Of a DNA stretch of 14,405 nt, positions 7,453-13,616 are shown piece after piece; the stretch's first letter is position 1, and every line of letters starts with the position of its first letter. This DNA comes from Sulfuriferula multivorans (GTDB taxonomy: Bacteria > Pseudomonadota > Gammaproteobacteria > Burkholderiales > Thiobacillaceae). A program made the position numbers and the translations under genes. The notes beneath the pieces were generated by a model. It was given only the letters and a program-made list of their open reading frames with translations. It had not been told where the DNA came from and did not search any database. The stretch spans positions 1 through 14,405 of the forward strand of contig JAAFGW010000040.1 in the NCBI GenBank assembly GCA_010365175.1, written 5' to 3'.

Positions 7453-8913
7453 ATGGCTATTCGCTGGGGCAGTTACCCTGTTAAAGGACTTTACGACGAA
7501 CTCATCCAGGGCCGCGCCAAACCGCGGCCTGCCGCCAATCAGCTCTGCCAGTTTTTGCATGGCCTTACCGACAAGGAAATAGCAGAACACAAGAACGCTG
7601 CGGACCTTGCGATCAAGCTAATGGGTATCACCTTTACCGTGTATTCCGAGCAGGATGGGGGCGCCATTGACCGAGCCTGGCCTTTCGACATCATTCCACG
7701 CGTGATCGACAACCGCGAATGGAAAGTCGTAGAGCTCGGGTTGGTGCAACGGGTCAAGGCGCTCAATATGTTCATCGCCGACCTCTACGACAAGCAGCAA
7801 GTCGTAAAAGATGGCGTTTTTCCGGCCGGACTACTGGAAGACTCGGTCAATTTCCGTCCACAGTGCGTTGGCGTCAAACCGCCATTGGGAATCTGGGCGC
7901 ACATTTGCGGCTCCGACCTGGTGCGCGACAAGGATGGCACGATCTACGTGCTGGAAGACAACCTGCGGGTGCCGTCCGGCGTGTCCTACATGATCGAAAA
8001 CCGCCAGATCATGAAGCGGGTGTTCCCGGATATGTTCGAGAACGAAAACATCCTGCCAGTCGACGACTACCCGTCCAAGCTCTACGACATGCTCGCGTCG
8101 CTCAGCCCGCGCAAGGTCGCCAAGCCGGTGGTGGCAGTGCTCACACCCGGCATCTACAACTCGGCTTATTACGAGCACAGCTATCTGGCGCAGCAAATGG
8201 GTGCCGAATTGGTGGAAGGCTCCGATCTTCAGGTAGGCGATGACGACTGCGTCACTATGCGCACCATCGACGGACCCAAGCGGGTGGATGTGATCTATCG
8301 CCGTATCGATGACTTGTATATCGACCCCGAGGCCTTCCTGCCGGAATCCACGCTGGGCGTGCCAGGCCTGATGCGCGCCTGGAAAGCCGGCAAAGTGGCC
8401 CTGGCCAACGCGCCCGGCGCCGGCGTGGCAGACGACAAGGTGGTGTACGCCTTTGTCCCCGACCTGATCCGCTATTACCTGAAAGAGGAGCCGCTGATCC
8501 CCAACGTGCCCACCTACCGCTGCATCTACAAGGAGGAGCGCGATTATGTGCTGGAGCATATCGCCGAACTAGTGGTGAAACCCGCCAACGAATCGGGCGG
8601 CTATGGCATGTTGATCGGACCACACGCCACGCCAGAGGAGCGCGAGAAATTCAAAAAACTCATCCGCGGCAACGCACGCAACTACGTCGCACAGCCCATG
8701 CTGACCCTCTCCACCGCACCCACCCTGGTGGGCAACCGGGTGGAGCCGCGTCACCTGGACCTGCGCCCCTTCATTTTGTCGGGCAAGGAAACCTACGTCA
8801 CCACCGGCGGGCTCACCCGCGTGGCTTTGACCAAAGGCTCCATCGTCGTCAACTCCTCGCAAGGTGGCGGCAGCAAAGACACCTGGATCGTCGATACGGA
8901 AGGGGGGAATTAA
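7453..8913 (+). CDS. Circularly permuted ATP-grasp protein (DUF404/DUF407, CP_ATPgrasp family)
   Basis: A 486-residue protein of the circularly permuted ATP-grasp family, predicted to form amide (peptide-like) bonds at the cost of ATP; its substrate is not established. Landmarks are YDELIQG and KPRPAANQL near the N-terminus, VLEDNLRVPSGVSYMIENR (about 167-184), VIYRRIDDLYIDPE (about 280-293) and VVKPANESGGYGM (374-386, a glycine-rich nucleotide loop). YVAQPMLTLSTAPT (about 411-424), RHLDLRPF and VNSSQGGGSKDTWI (466-479) complete the set. All are in the order expected and the length is normal, so it appears intact. The ATG at 7453 is preceded by AAAGGG. The alpha-E gene starts 1 base after its stop, the usual partner in this conserved gene pair. 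Iyer, Aravind and colleagues grouped such genes with amidoligase-type peptide synthesis systems. Confidence 0.94.
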   Translation: MAIRWGSYPVKGLYDELIQGRAKPRPAANQLCQFLHGLTDKEIAEHKNAADLAIKLMGITFTVYSEQDGGAIDRAWPFDIIPRVIDNREWKVVELGLVQRVKALNMFIADLYDKQQVVKDGVFPAGLLEDSVNFRPQCVGVKPPLGIWAHICGSDLVRDKDGTIYVLEDNLRVPSGVSYMIENRQIMKRVFPDMFENENILPVDDYPSKLYDMLASLSPRKVAKPVVAVLTPGIYNSAYYEHSYLAQQMGAELVEGSDLQVGDDDCVTMRTIDGPKRVDVIYRRIDDLYIDPEAFLPESTLGVPGLMRAWKAGKVALANAPGAGVADDKVVYAFVPDLIRYYLKEEPLIPNVPTYRCIYKEERDYVLEHIAELVVKPANESGGYGMLIGPHATPEEREKFKKLIRGNARNYVAQPMLTLSTAPTLVGNRVEPRHLDLRPFILSGKETYVTTGGLTRVALTKGSIVVNSSQGGGSKDTWIVDTEGGN

Positions 8914-8914
8914 G

Positions 8915-9838
8915 ATGCTTTCCCGTGTAGCCAATAGTCTTTACTGGATCGGCCGCCACATCGAGCGCGCCGAAAACACCGCCCGCCTGATCAACGTCAC
9001 CAGCCATCTTCAGCTTGATTTGCCCAAGGGCATTCGCCAAGGTTGGAAGAGCATTGTGAACATCGTCGGCAACAAAGAGGCGTTCGATAAGATGGGCATC
9101 GAGAACGACGAGCGCCAGATCATGAAATTCCTGATCAGCGATCTGGACGACCCCGGCTCCATTCTCAGCGCATTGCGGGCGGCGCGGGAAAACGCCCGCA
9201 CCGTGCGCGACGTGTTGCCGCGAGAGGCCTGGGAAGAGATCAACAGCCTCTACGAAACGGCCAAAGCCGACGCCCCCAAGGCCTATTGGTCGAAGAATCG
9301 GCACGCCTATCTGCAACAGATCGTGCGCGGCGCACAAACCATCACCGGCATCCTGTCCGGCTCCATGCTGCATGACGAGACCTACCAGTTCGTACGCATG
9401 GGCCGCAACCTGGAACGCGCCGACATGACCACGCGGATCATTGATGTCCGCTCCGCCGACCTGGTGCCGCCGGATGAACACACCCTCACCCCGTTCGAGA
9501 ACATCCAGTGGATGAGCGTGCTGAAATCACTGACCGGCTATCAGATGTATCGCCGCTCGGTGCTGGAACCGGTCCGTCGCCGCGATGTGCTGGAATTCCT
9601 GTTCAAGGAACGCCGCTTCCCGCGCGCCATCCTCCATTGCCTCGGTGAAATCGAGGGCTGCGCTGTTACGCTCAAGAAGAATGCGCAAGTCGTCGCCAGC
9701 ATTCATGAGGTGGTGAAAGCCATTGAGGACGTGGCGCCAGGCGCGCTGAGTCAGACCGAGTTGCATGCGCTGATTGACGACCTGCAACTTGGACTGGTCG
9801 GGGTGAATACGGCAGTGCGGGAAACCTATTTCGCATGA
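8915..9838 (+). CDS. Alpha-E domain protein (DUF403)
   Basis: A 307-residue protein of the alpha-E superfamily, all-helical by family. The N-terminal signature MLSRVANSLYWIGRHIERAENTAR is diagnostic in its order of residues, and a related helix occurs later as FVRMGRNLERADMTTRIID, so the Arg-x-x-x-(I/L)-E-R-A core is repeated. Its biochemical role is unknown; it almost always occurs beside or fused to a circularly permuted ATP-grasp protein, and often with a transglutaminase-like protease. The ATG at 8915 follows the ATP-grasp stop by 1 base, with GGGGGGAA upstream as ribosome binding site, so the two are cotranslated. The open frame extends to 8864 but that part lies inside the ATP-grasp gene. 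No transglutaminase gene follows in the window: the hairpin and convergent btuB come next. Confidence 0.93.
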   Translation: MLSRVANSLYWIGRHIERAENTARLINVTSHLQLDLPKGIRQGWKSIVNIVGNKEAFDKMGIENDERQIMKFLISDLDDPGSILSALRAARENARTVRDVLPREAWEEINSLYETAKADAPKAYWSKNRHAYLQQIVRGAQTITGILSGSMLHDETYQFVRMGRNLERADMTTRIIDVRSADLVPPDEHTLTPFENIQWMSVLKSLTGYQMYRRSVLEPVRRRDVLEFLFKERRFPRAILHCLGEIEGCAVTLKKNAQVVASIHEVVKAIEDVAPGALSQTELHALIDDLQLGLVGVNTAVRETYFA

Positions 9839-9849
9839 CGCACCATAAG

Positions 9850-9899
9850 CCGAACGGCCTGAGGTTGTCAGCGAAAACTGGCAACCTCAGGCCGTTCGG
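9850..9899. repeat. Long hairpin, 22-bp arms, between convergent alpha-E and btuB genes
   Basis: The arms 9850-9871 and 9878-9899 are complementary over 22 bp with a single mismatch (T against G on the + strand transcript, a G-U pair in RNA), and the loop is CGAAAA. It sits between two convergent stop codons (9838 and 9910), so it may act as a bidirectional terminator. Neither side has a proper T-run, though ATTATTTT begins about 10 bases after the right arm. The 8-mer ATGACGCA flanks the structure on both sides, at 9835-9842 and 9901-9908. Confidence 0.85.
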
Positions 9900-9909
9900 A
9901 ATGACGCAA

Positions 9910-11730
9910 TTATTTTGGCTGGTAGCGCAAGGTCAGATACGCCCCACGGCCCGACTGGTTATAACCATACACGGTTTCGTAGTCCACATTGAACACGTTT
10001 TCCAGTCGCGTGCCGAGCATCCAGTCGGCCGCCAGACGGTATTCGGCACGCATGTCCAGCAACGCATAACCGTCTATGGGAAGCGTGTTGGAAGCATTGT
10101 CGAAACGACGGCCTTCACCACGAAGCGTGCCGCCAAGACGCCATGCGCCGAGACGGCGGTCCAGATCGATTCGCAGGCTTTCTTGCGCACGGCGCGCCAA
10201 TACCTTGCCCTGATTGGCGCCGGATGCATTTTGCGGATCTTGCAGCGTCAGGTTAACGGCCAGTTCCCACGCGCCAATGCGATTGTTGGTCGCAAACTCG
10301 ACGCCCTGGATTTCGGCACGGTTGACGTTCTCTGTCGGCCACCCAGCAATCAGGTCATTGATACGGGTATCAAACAGGCTGACCGACCAGCGGCCGCCCG
10401 ATACGCGTCCAGCCAGTCCAAGCTCGAAACTGTTCGAGGTTTCTGGGCGAAGATTGGGATTGCCGCCGCCGGGGTAATACAGTTCGTTGAAGCTGGGTGC
10501 CTTGAAGGCTTTTCCGTAGGCCACGCGCAAATCGACTGCTGCCTCCACCGGATGACTCCAGGCGATGTTGCTGGTTGTGTGACGGCCGAACTGGCTATTG
10601 TCATCGCCGCGCAGGGCAAGTTGCACACGATGCTGGTTCCACTGCCCCTGATATTGGGCGAAAACGCCCGTGTTGTCGCGCTGGGTAAGGCTATAGCTGG
10701 TTGAACTGCCGACGCGCTCTTTCTGCCAATCCAGCCCCAGGGTCAACAAATGGTCGCGCCCCAGGTTGAGATCGTTTTGCAGCGCTGCGCTGTCACGGTG
10801 GGTATTGAACGTACTTTTGTAAACGCCGCCCTTGAAGCTCTCCAGATTGTCGCGTGACTGTCCGGCACTGAGTTTGATGCGCCAGTCGTCGTTGAAGCGA
10901 TGCGTATAGCCCGCACCGATAACCTGCTGGATGGAATCGGACTGATCCTGGTAACTGCCGTCGAACTCGGCCTTGCCCTGCGCACGCATGACATTCATAT
11001 CCAGTTCGCTACCCGGCGCAAAACGGTAACCGCCGCGTAGCGTAAAAGCCGTGTTGCGATAGCCATCGCTGTCGGGTTCGTTGGTGCTGTAACAGCCCAC
11101 ACTCGACGACAGGCCTTTGCAGGAGTTGAAGCCGTTGGTGCGGAGATGCGTCAGGCCGGCGCTGAACCAGCCCTGCGTACCGCCACCCGTCAAACTTGCG
11201 CTCGCCTCTTGCGAGTTATGGCTGCCAATGCTCACGCTTGCTGCCGGAGTCAGTGCCCCACCCCCTTTACGCGTAAAAATCTGGATCACCCCGCCCACCG
11301 CATCCGAACCATACAGGCTGGAAACCGGCCCGCGCACGACCTCGATACGATCGATCAGCTGCAGCGGAAAATCCTGGAACGCGGCACCGCCCGAGGTCGC
11401 CGATCCCACTTTCACGCCATCGATCAGCACCAGCACATGGGTGCTGTTGGTGCCGCGCATGAAGACAGAGGTTTGTTGGCCCATGCCGCCGGAATTCGCA
11501 ACCGTGACGCCTGCTAGTCCTTGCAACACATCTACCAACGACCGCGCCTGCAGGCGTTCGATATCCTCACGTGTAATGACACTGACTGAAGCCAGGCTGG
11601 CATCTACGGTCTGTGCCGTACGCGTGGGGGTCACGACAATGGTTTCACCGACAAAATCCGGCAGGGTTTCCGCAAATGCGGGCGAAGCAAAGGCCGCGCA
11701 CAGGGCGAGCGAAAGAGAAGTTTGACGCAT
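9910..11730 (-). CDS. btuB: TonB-dependent outer-membrane cobalamin receptor BtuB
   Basis: A 606-residue TonB-dependent receptor. Residues 1-20 form a signal peptide ending in AFA before ETLPDF. A TonB box, ETIVVTP, lies at 29-35 (E. coli BtuB has DTLVVTA). The plug domain covers about 40-155 with LVDVLQGLAGV, MRGTNSTHVLVLIDGVKVG, IEVVRGPVSSLYGSDAVGGVIQI; the rest is a 22-strand-type barrel with the NLRPETSNSFELGL element and a C-terminal strand ending LTLRYQPK. A cysteine pair (CKGLSSSVGC) probably lies in an extracellular loop. The longer frame to 11928 runs through the riboswitch, so ATG 11730, which opens the signal peptide, is chosen. The cobalamin riboswitch directly upstream makes vitamin B12 or another corrinoid the substrate. 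The downstream hairpin at 9850-9899 may end the transcript. Confidence 0.95.
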   Translation of the reverse strand: MRQTSLSLALCAAFASPAFAETLPDFVGETIVVTPTRTAQTVDASLASVSVITREDIERLQARSLVDVLQGLAGVTVANSGGMGQQTSVFMRGTNSTHVLVLIDGVKVGSATSGGAAFQDFPLQLIDRIEVVRGPVSSLYGSDAVGGVIQIFTRKGGGALTPAASVSIGSHNSQEASASLTGGGTQGWFSAGLTHLRTNGFNSCKGLSSSVGCYSTNEPDSDGYRNTAFTLRGGYRFAPGSELDMNVMRAQGKAEFDGSYQDQSDSIQQVIGAGYTHRFNDDWRIKLSAGQSRDNLESFKGGVYKSTFNTHRDSAALQNDLNLGRDHLLTLGLDWQKERVGSSTSYSLTQRDNTGVFAQYQGQWNQHRVQLALRGDDNSQFGRHTTSNIAWSHPVEAAVDLRVAYGKAFKAPSFNELYYPGGGNPNLRPETSNSFELGLAGRVSGGRWSVSLFDTRINDLIAGWPTENVNRAEIQGVEFATNNRIGAWELAVNLTLQDPQNASGANQGKVLARRAQESLRIDLDRRLGAWRLGGTLRGEGRRFDNASNTLPIDGYALLDMRAEYRLAADWMLGTRLENVFNVDYETVYGYNQSGRGAYLTLRYQPK

Positions 11731-11749
11731 GATGAATTTCCGGGTTTGG

Positions 11750-11771
11750 GCGCCTGGTTCCCCGCAGGCGC
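11750..11771 (-). promoter_or_regulatory. Hairpin between riboswitch and btuB start (possible expression platform)
   Basis: On the minus strand GCGCCTG pairs with CAGGCGC around the 8-nt loop CGGGGAAC, ending 19 bases before the btuB ATG. No T-run follows, so it is not a classical intrinsic terminator. Together with the weak ribosome binding site (GGAA) just downstream this suggests control of translation or Rho-dependent ending. The pairing is seen; the role is inferred. Confidence 0.45.
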
Positions 11772-11809
11772 ATTGCACGATCCGCTGCGCGAGTTGACTC
11801 GAACAGGGC

Positions 11810-11985
11810 TCAGGCCGGTATCCGGGCTTGCGCATGAGGCGTTTCGCCTTCCCGTCTTTCGACAGTGGCTGTGTGAAACGCCGAAAATAACGCTTACCGT
11901 TGCGGGGGCAGCACAGGGTTGGCTGCAAGGCAGCGCACCTGTTTCCCGTTTAACCTACGCTGCGGAAAGCCGCATAGGCACCTGA
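11810..11985 (-). ncRNA. Cobalamin riboswitch (AdoCbl-type aptamer) of btuB
   Basis: About 176 nt in the btuB leader carry the conserved aptamer in order on the minus strand: TCAGGTGCC at the 5' end, GGTTAAACGGGAAACAGGTG, GCTGCCCCCGCAACGGTAAG, the B12 box-type CAGCCACTG, GGGAAGGCG, and AAGCCCGGATACCGGCCTGA at the 3' end. The outer stem P1 pairs TCAGG with CCTGA. When bound to adenosylcobalamin such riboswitches repress the gene downstream. A -10 box just before it places the RNA start at about its first base. Ends were set from the P1 pairing and may be off by a few bases. Confidence 0.95.
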
Positions 11986-11993
11986 AGGCGCGA

Positions 11994-12022
11994 ATTGTAC
12001 CCGTTAGCAGCCCTGTCCAGAA
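11994..12022 (-). promoter_or_regulatory. Promoter of the btuB riboswitch transcript
   Basis: On the minus strand TACAAT (11994-11999) is a 5 of 6 -10 match, with TTCTGG (12017-12022) 17 bases upstream as a weak -35. Transcription would start near 11987, right at the first base of the riboswitch, which supports the call. Confidence 0.55.
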
Positions 12023-12133
12023 AAACAGCGGTCAGCACGCATTGCAACGGCGATTGACCGCCCGCACAACGCTCCCTGCGGAAGGGTCGCTGCTTAGCAG
12101 CGGGGAACCCGCCGGCGTACCCCTTGCGGGTGC

Positions 12134-12139
12134 TATAGT
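12134..12139 (+). promoter_or_regulatory. Extended -10 promoter of the zapB-like/zapA unit
   Basis: TGCTATAGT contains TATAGT (12134-12139) with TG one base upstream, an extended -10. No -35 is visible at the right distance (GCCGGC), which fits an extended -10 type. The predicted start, about 7 bases downstream, falls at 12146-12147, on the ATG of the next gene. Confidence 0.5.
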
Positions 12140-12146
12140 CCAGTTC

Positions 12147-12344
12147 ATGCACGCTGAACTCGATACCCTCGAAGCCAAAATCCGCCAGGTCGCTGAACGT
12201 TGTCAGTCGCTGCGACACGACAACGTTGCCTTGCGCCAACAGTTGCTGACATCGCAACAAGAAAACAAACAATTGAGCACGCGGCTCGAAGCGGCCAAAA
12301 CCCGTTTGCACGCGTTACTCGAAACTCTGCCGGAAGACGCGTAA
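12147..12344 (+). CDS. Small coiled-coil protein, ZapB-like (TIGR02449-type)
   Basis: A 65-residue protein that is almost all one coiled coil: LEAKIRQVAERCQSL, VALRQQLLTSQQEN and LSTRLEAAKTRLHALL keep hydrophobic residues at heptad spacing over about residues 7-58. The arrangement before zapA, overlapping by TAATG, matches the TIGR02449 family found in Gamma- and Betaproteobacteria. By analogy with E. coli ZapB it may stabilise the FtsZ ring through ZapA, but that function is inferred from shape and position. The frame is open well upstream; ATG 12147 is chosen because it starts just before the coiled coil and right after the promoter. There is no ribosome binding site before it. Confidence 0.83.
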   Translation: MHAELDTLEAKIRQVAERCQSLRHDNVALRQQLLTSQQENKQLSTRLEAAKTRLHALLETLPEDA

Positions 12345-12646
12345 TGGCCAGTAACCGCTCCATTGATATCAACATTCTGGGCCGTGCCTATAAAGTGGCG
12401 TGCACTCGAGAAGAGGAGCCCGCTCTGGTTTCTGCGGCTGACTATCTCGACGAGAAAATGCACGCAATCCGCGGAAACAGCAAAGTAATCGGTACCGAAC
12501 GCATCGCCATCATGGCCGGACTCAATCTGGCACACGATCTGCTGACCCATGGCGGCGGCGGTCTGGTCGAGGAAGCGCGCGTCCGACTGACAGAATGCAA
12601 CGCGTTGCTTGATTCAGTACTGGAAGATCAGGACAAACTCTTCTAA
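12344..12646 (+). CDS. zapA: Cell division protein ZapA
   Basis: ZapA binds FtsZ and bundles its filaments at midcell. The protein has 100 residues, a normal length. The N-terminal globular part has DINILGRAYKVACTREEEPALVSAADYLDEKM (about 8-39), including the family's I-x-I-x-G-x-x-Y element and LxxAAxxLD segment. The segment IAIMAGLNLAHDLL and a C-terminal helical part for tetramer formation follow. The frame is open upstream to 12200, but ATG 12344 overlaps the stop of the coiled-coil gene (TAATG), so the two are coupled. Gene order zapA, 6S RNA, fthC is the conserved proteobacterial arrangement. The end of the gene overlaps the putative 6S promoter. Confidence 0.95.
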   Translation: MASNRSIDINILGRAYKVACTREEEPALVSAADYLDEKMHAIRGNSKVIGTERIAIMAGLNLAHDLLTHGGGGLVEEARVRLTECNALLDSVLEDQDKLF

Positions 12647-12649
12647 ACT
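12644..12649 (+). promoter_or_regulatory. Possible -10 of 6S RNA, overlapping the zapA stop
   Basis: TAAACT, 4 of 6 -10 matches, contains the zapA stop codon. The -35 region (TGGAAG at 12621-12626) is poor. It predicts a start near 12656, at the first base of the 6S closing stem, which is the main support. Confidence 0.35.
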
Positions 12650-12655
12650 TGGAAC

Positions 12656-12840
12656 CGTTCCCTGCGGTGTTCGAGGTTTGTTGCTATTTCTCTGGACCAA
12701 TGCATACGTGCAAGGCTGTAGTCTTTTCCGATGTGGGTGTGCGCGTGACACGTTTCATGTGCCCAAAGCATCTTTGACCACGGCCGTCTTGGACCCCGGT
12801 TCAAGAGTCAGCGACGGGTCACGGCACAGGCGGGGAGCCT
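12656..12840 (+). ncRNA. ssrS: 6S RNA
   Basis: 6S RNA mimics an open promoter and binds the sigma70 RNA polymerase holoenzyme in stationary phase. It lies between zapA and fthC, its usual place in proteobacteria. The length of about 185 nt fits. A 9-bp closing stem joins GTTCCCTGC (12657-12665) and GCGGGGAGC (12830-12838), with two or three G-U pairs. The 3' half carries GGACCCCGGTTCAAG, like the GAACCAAGGGTTCAAGGG element of E. coli 6S RNA, followed by a GACGGGTCACGGCAC stretch like the corresponding E. coli part. An apical stem starts with GATG/CATC around 12734-12775. Ends are estimates. An 81-codon open frame across it (12609-12854) is not a gene. Confidence 0.82.
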
Positions 12841-12850
12841 TATCCCCCTC

Positions 12851-13441
12851 ATGAACAAGTTCGACCTGCGGCGCCAACTCAAGGCTGCGCGCAAAACTTT
12901 CACCCCGACTGCGCGCCGCCTGGCCGCACGTGCTTCGCTTCGACTGGCATTACGGCATGGGCTTTTGCTGTCTGCACGGCGGATTGGATTCTACCTGCCC
13001 CAAGGCAGCGAATTTGATATTCGCCCTCTACTCGAGCAAGCGCAGATGATGAAGCGACTATGCTTCCTGCCGATGCTGCCACAGCGTGGACGCATGATGC
13101 GGTTCGGGAAAATAGGCCGAAAAACACACATGACGAAAAATCGATACGGCATAGCCGAACCTGTCGATGCCCACGCTTTGCGTGCGCGCCAACTGGACCT
13201 GTTGTTTATGCCGTTGGTGGGCTTTGACCATGAAGGCTATCGCCTGGGCATGGGCGGCGGCTATTACGATGCGACGCTTGCATTCATGCAGCATCGGCGC
13301 TTATCAAGAAAGCCGCGTCTGGTTGGCATTGCCTACGAATGCCAGCGCGTGGAAGCGCTTCCACACGACCCTTGGGACATGCCGCTCGATGCGGTGCTGA
13401 CAGAACGCCAGCTCTACCGCTTCACCTCCCGCACCCGTTAA
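12851..13441 (+). CDS. fthC: 5-formyltetrahydrofolate cyclo-ligase
   Basis: Also called 5,10-methenyltetrahydrofolate synthetase (YgfA); it converts 5-formyl-THF to 5,10-methenyl-THF using ATP. The protein has 196 residues. Family marks are FDLRRQLKAARK near the N-terminus, IGFYLPQGSEFDIRPLL (about 45-61), the substrate and ATP segment with GFDHEGYRLGMGGGYYDATLA (about 123-143) and the C-terminal DMPLDAVLTE. The gene follows 6S RNA with only about 10 bases between, as in E. coli, where the two are transcribed together. No good ribosome binding site is seen: GGGGAG is 13 bases upstream and overlaps the 6S closing stem. A strong terminator follows. Confidence 0.95.
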   Translation: MNKFDLRRQLKAARKTFTPTARRLAARASLRLALRHGLLLSARRIGFYLPQGSEFDIRPLLEQAQMMKRLCFLPMLPQRGRMMRFGKIGRKTHMTKNRYGIAEPVDAHALRARQLDLLFMPLVGFDHEGYRLGMGGGYYDATLAFMQHRRLSRKPRLVGIAYECQRVEALPHDPWDMPLDAVLTERQLYRFTSRTR

Positions 13442-13470
13442 CGCCACCGACGCCCGCCAACATCCATAAA

Positions 13471-13498
13471 AAAGCCCCCGGAATTATTCGGGGGCTTT
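13471..13498. terminator. Bidirectional intrinsic terminator between fthC and the symporter gene
   Basis: AAAGCCCCCG and CGGGGGCTTT form a perfect 10-bp stem with loop GAATTATT. An A-run (AAAAAA from 13468) precedes it, giving a T-run for minus-strand transcripts; the plus strand has TTT. It can end transcripts of fthC and of the symporter gene, whose stop is 119 bases to the right. Confidence 0.9.
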
Positions 13499-13616
13499 GG
13501 CGAGGCTACGAATCACACAGCTGCCGCAGAAACAGCCGCTGCGCAGCATGATCCATCAGAGTCTTGGTTTGAATCGCCGCCTCCTGTTGCCGAAGGCAGC
13601 CTTCGCACCATAAACA

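Noticed and set aside
7306..7590. 94-codon minus-strand frame across the AT-rich region
   Set aside because: More than half of it is antisense to the start of the ATP-grasp gene, and it would cover that gene's promoter and ribosome binding site. No similarity is recognised.
7831..8559. 242-codon open frame on the minus strand inside the ATP-grasp gene
   Set aside because: A shadow of the ATP-grasp coding strand with no recognisable domain and no start signal.
9835..10704. 289-codon open frame on the plus strand across the hairpin and btuB
   Set aside because: It translates the hairpin itself and the complement of the btuB barrel; no domain is recognisable.
12609..12854. 81-codon plus-strand frame between zapA and fthC
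   Set aside because: It coincides with the 6S RNA, starts inside zapA in another frame and has no ribosome binding site.
13595..13607. Small hairpin GAAGG/CCTTC after the symporter gene
   Set aside because: The stem is short and no T-run follows on the minus strand; the strong hairpin at 13471-13498 explains termination better.
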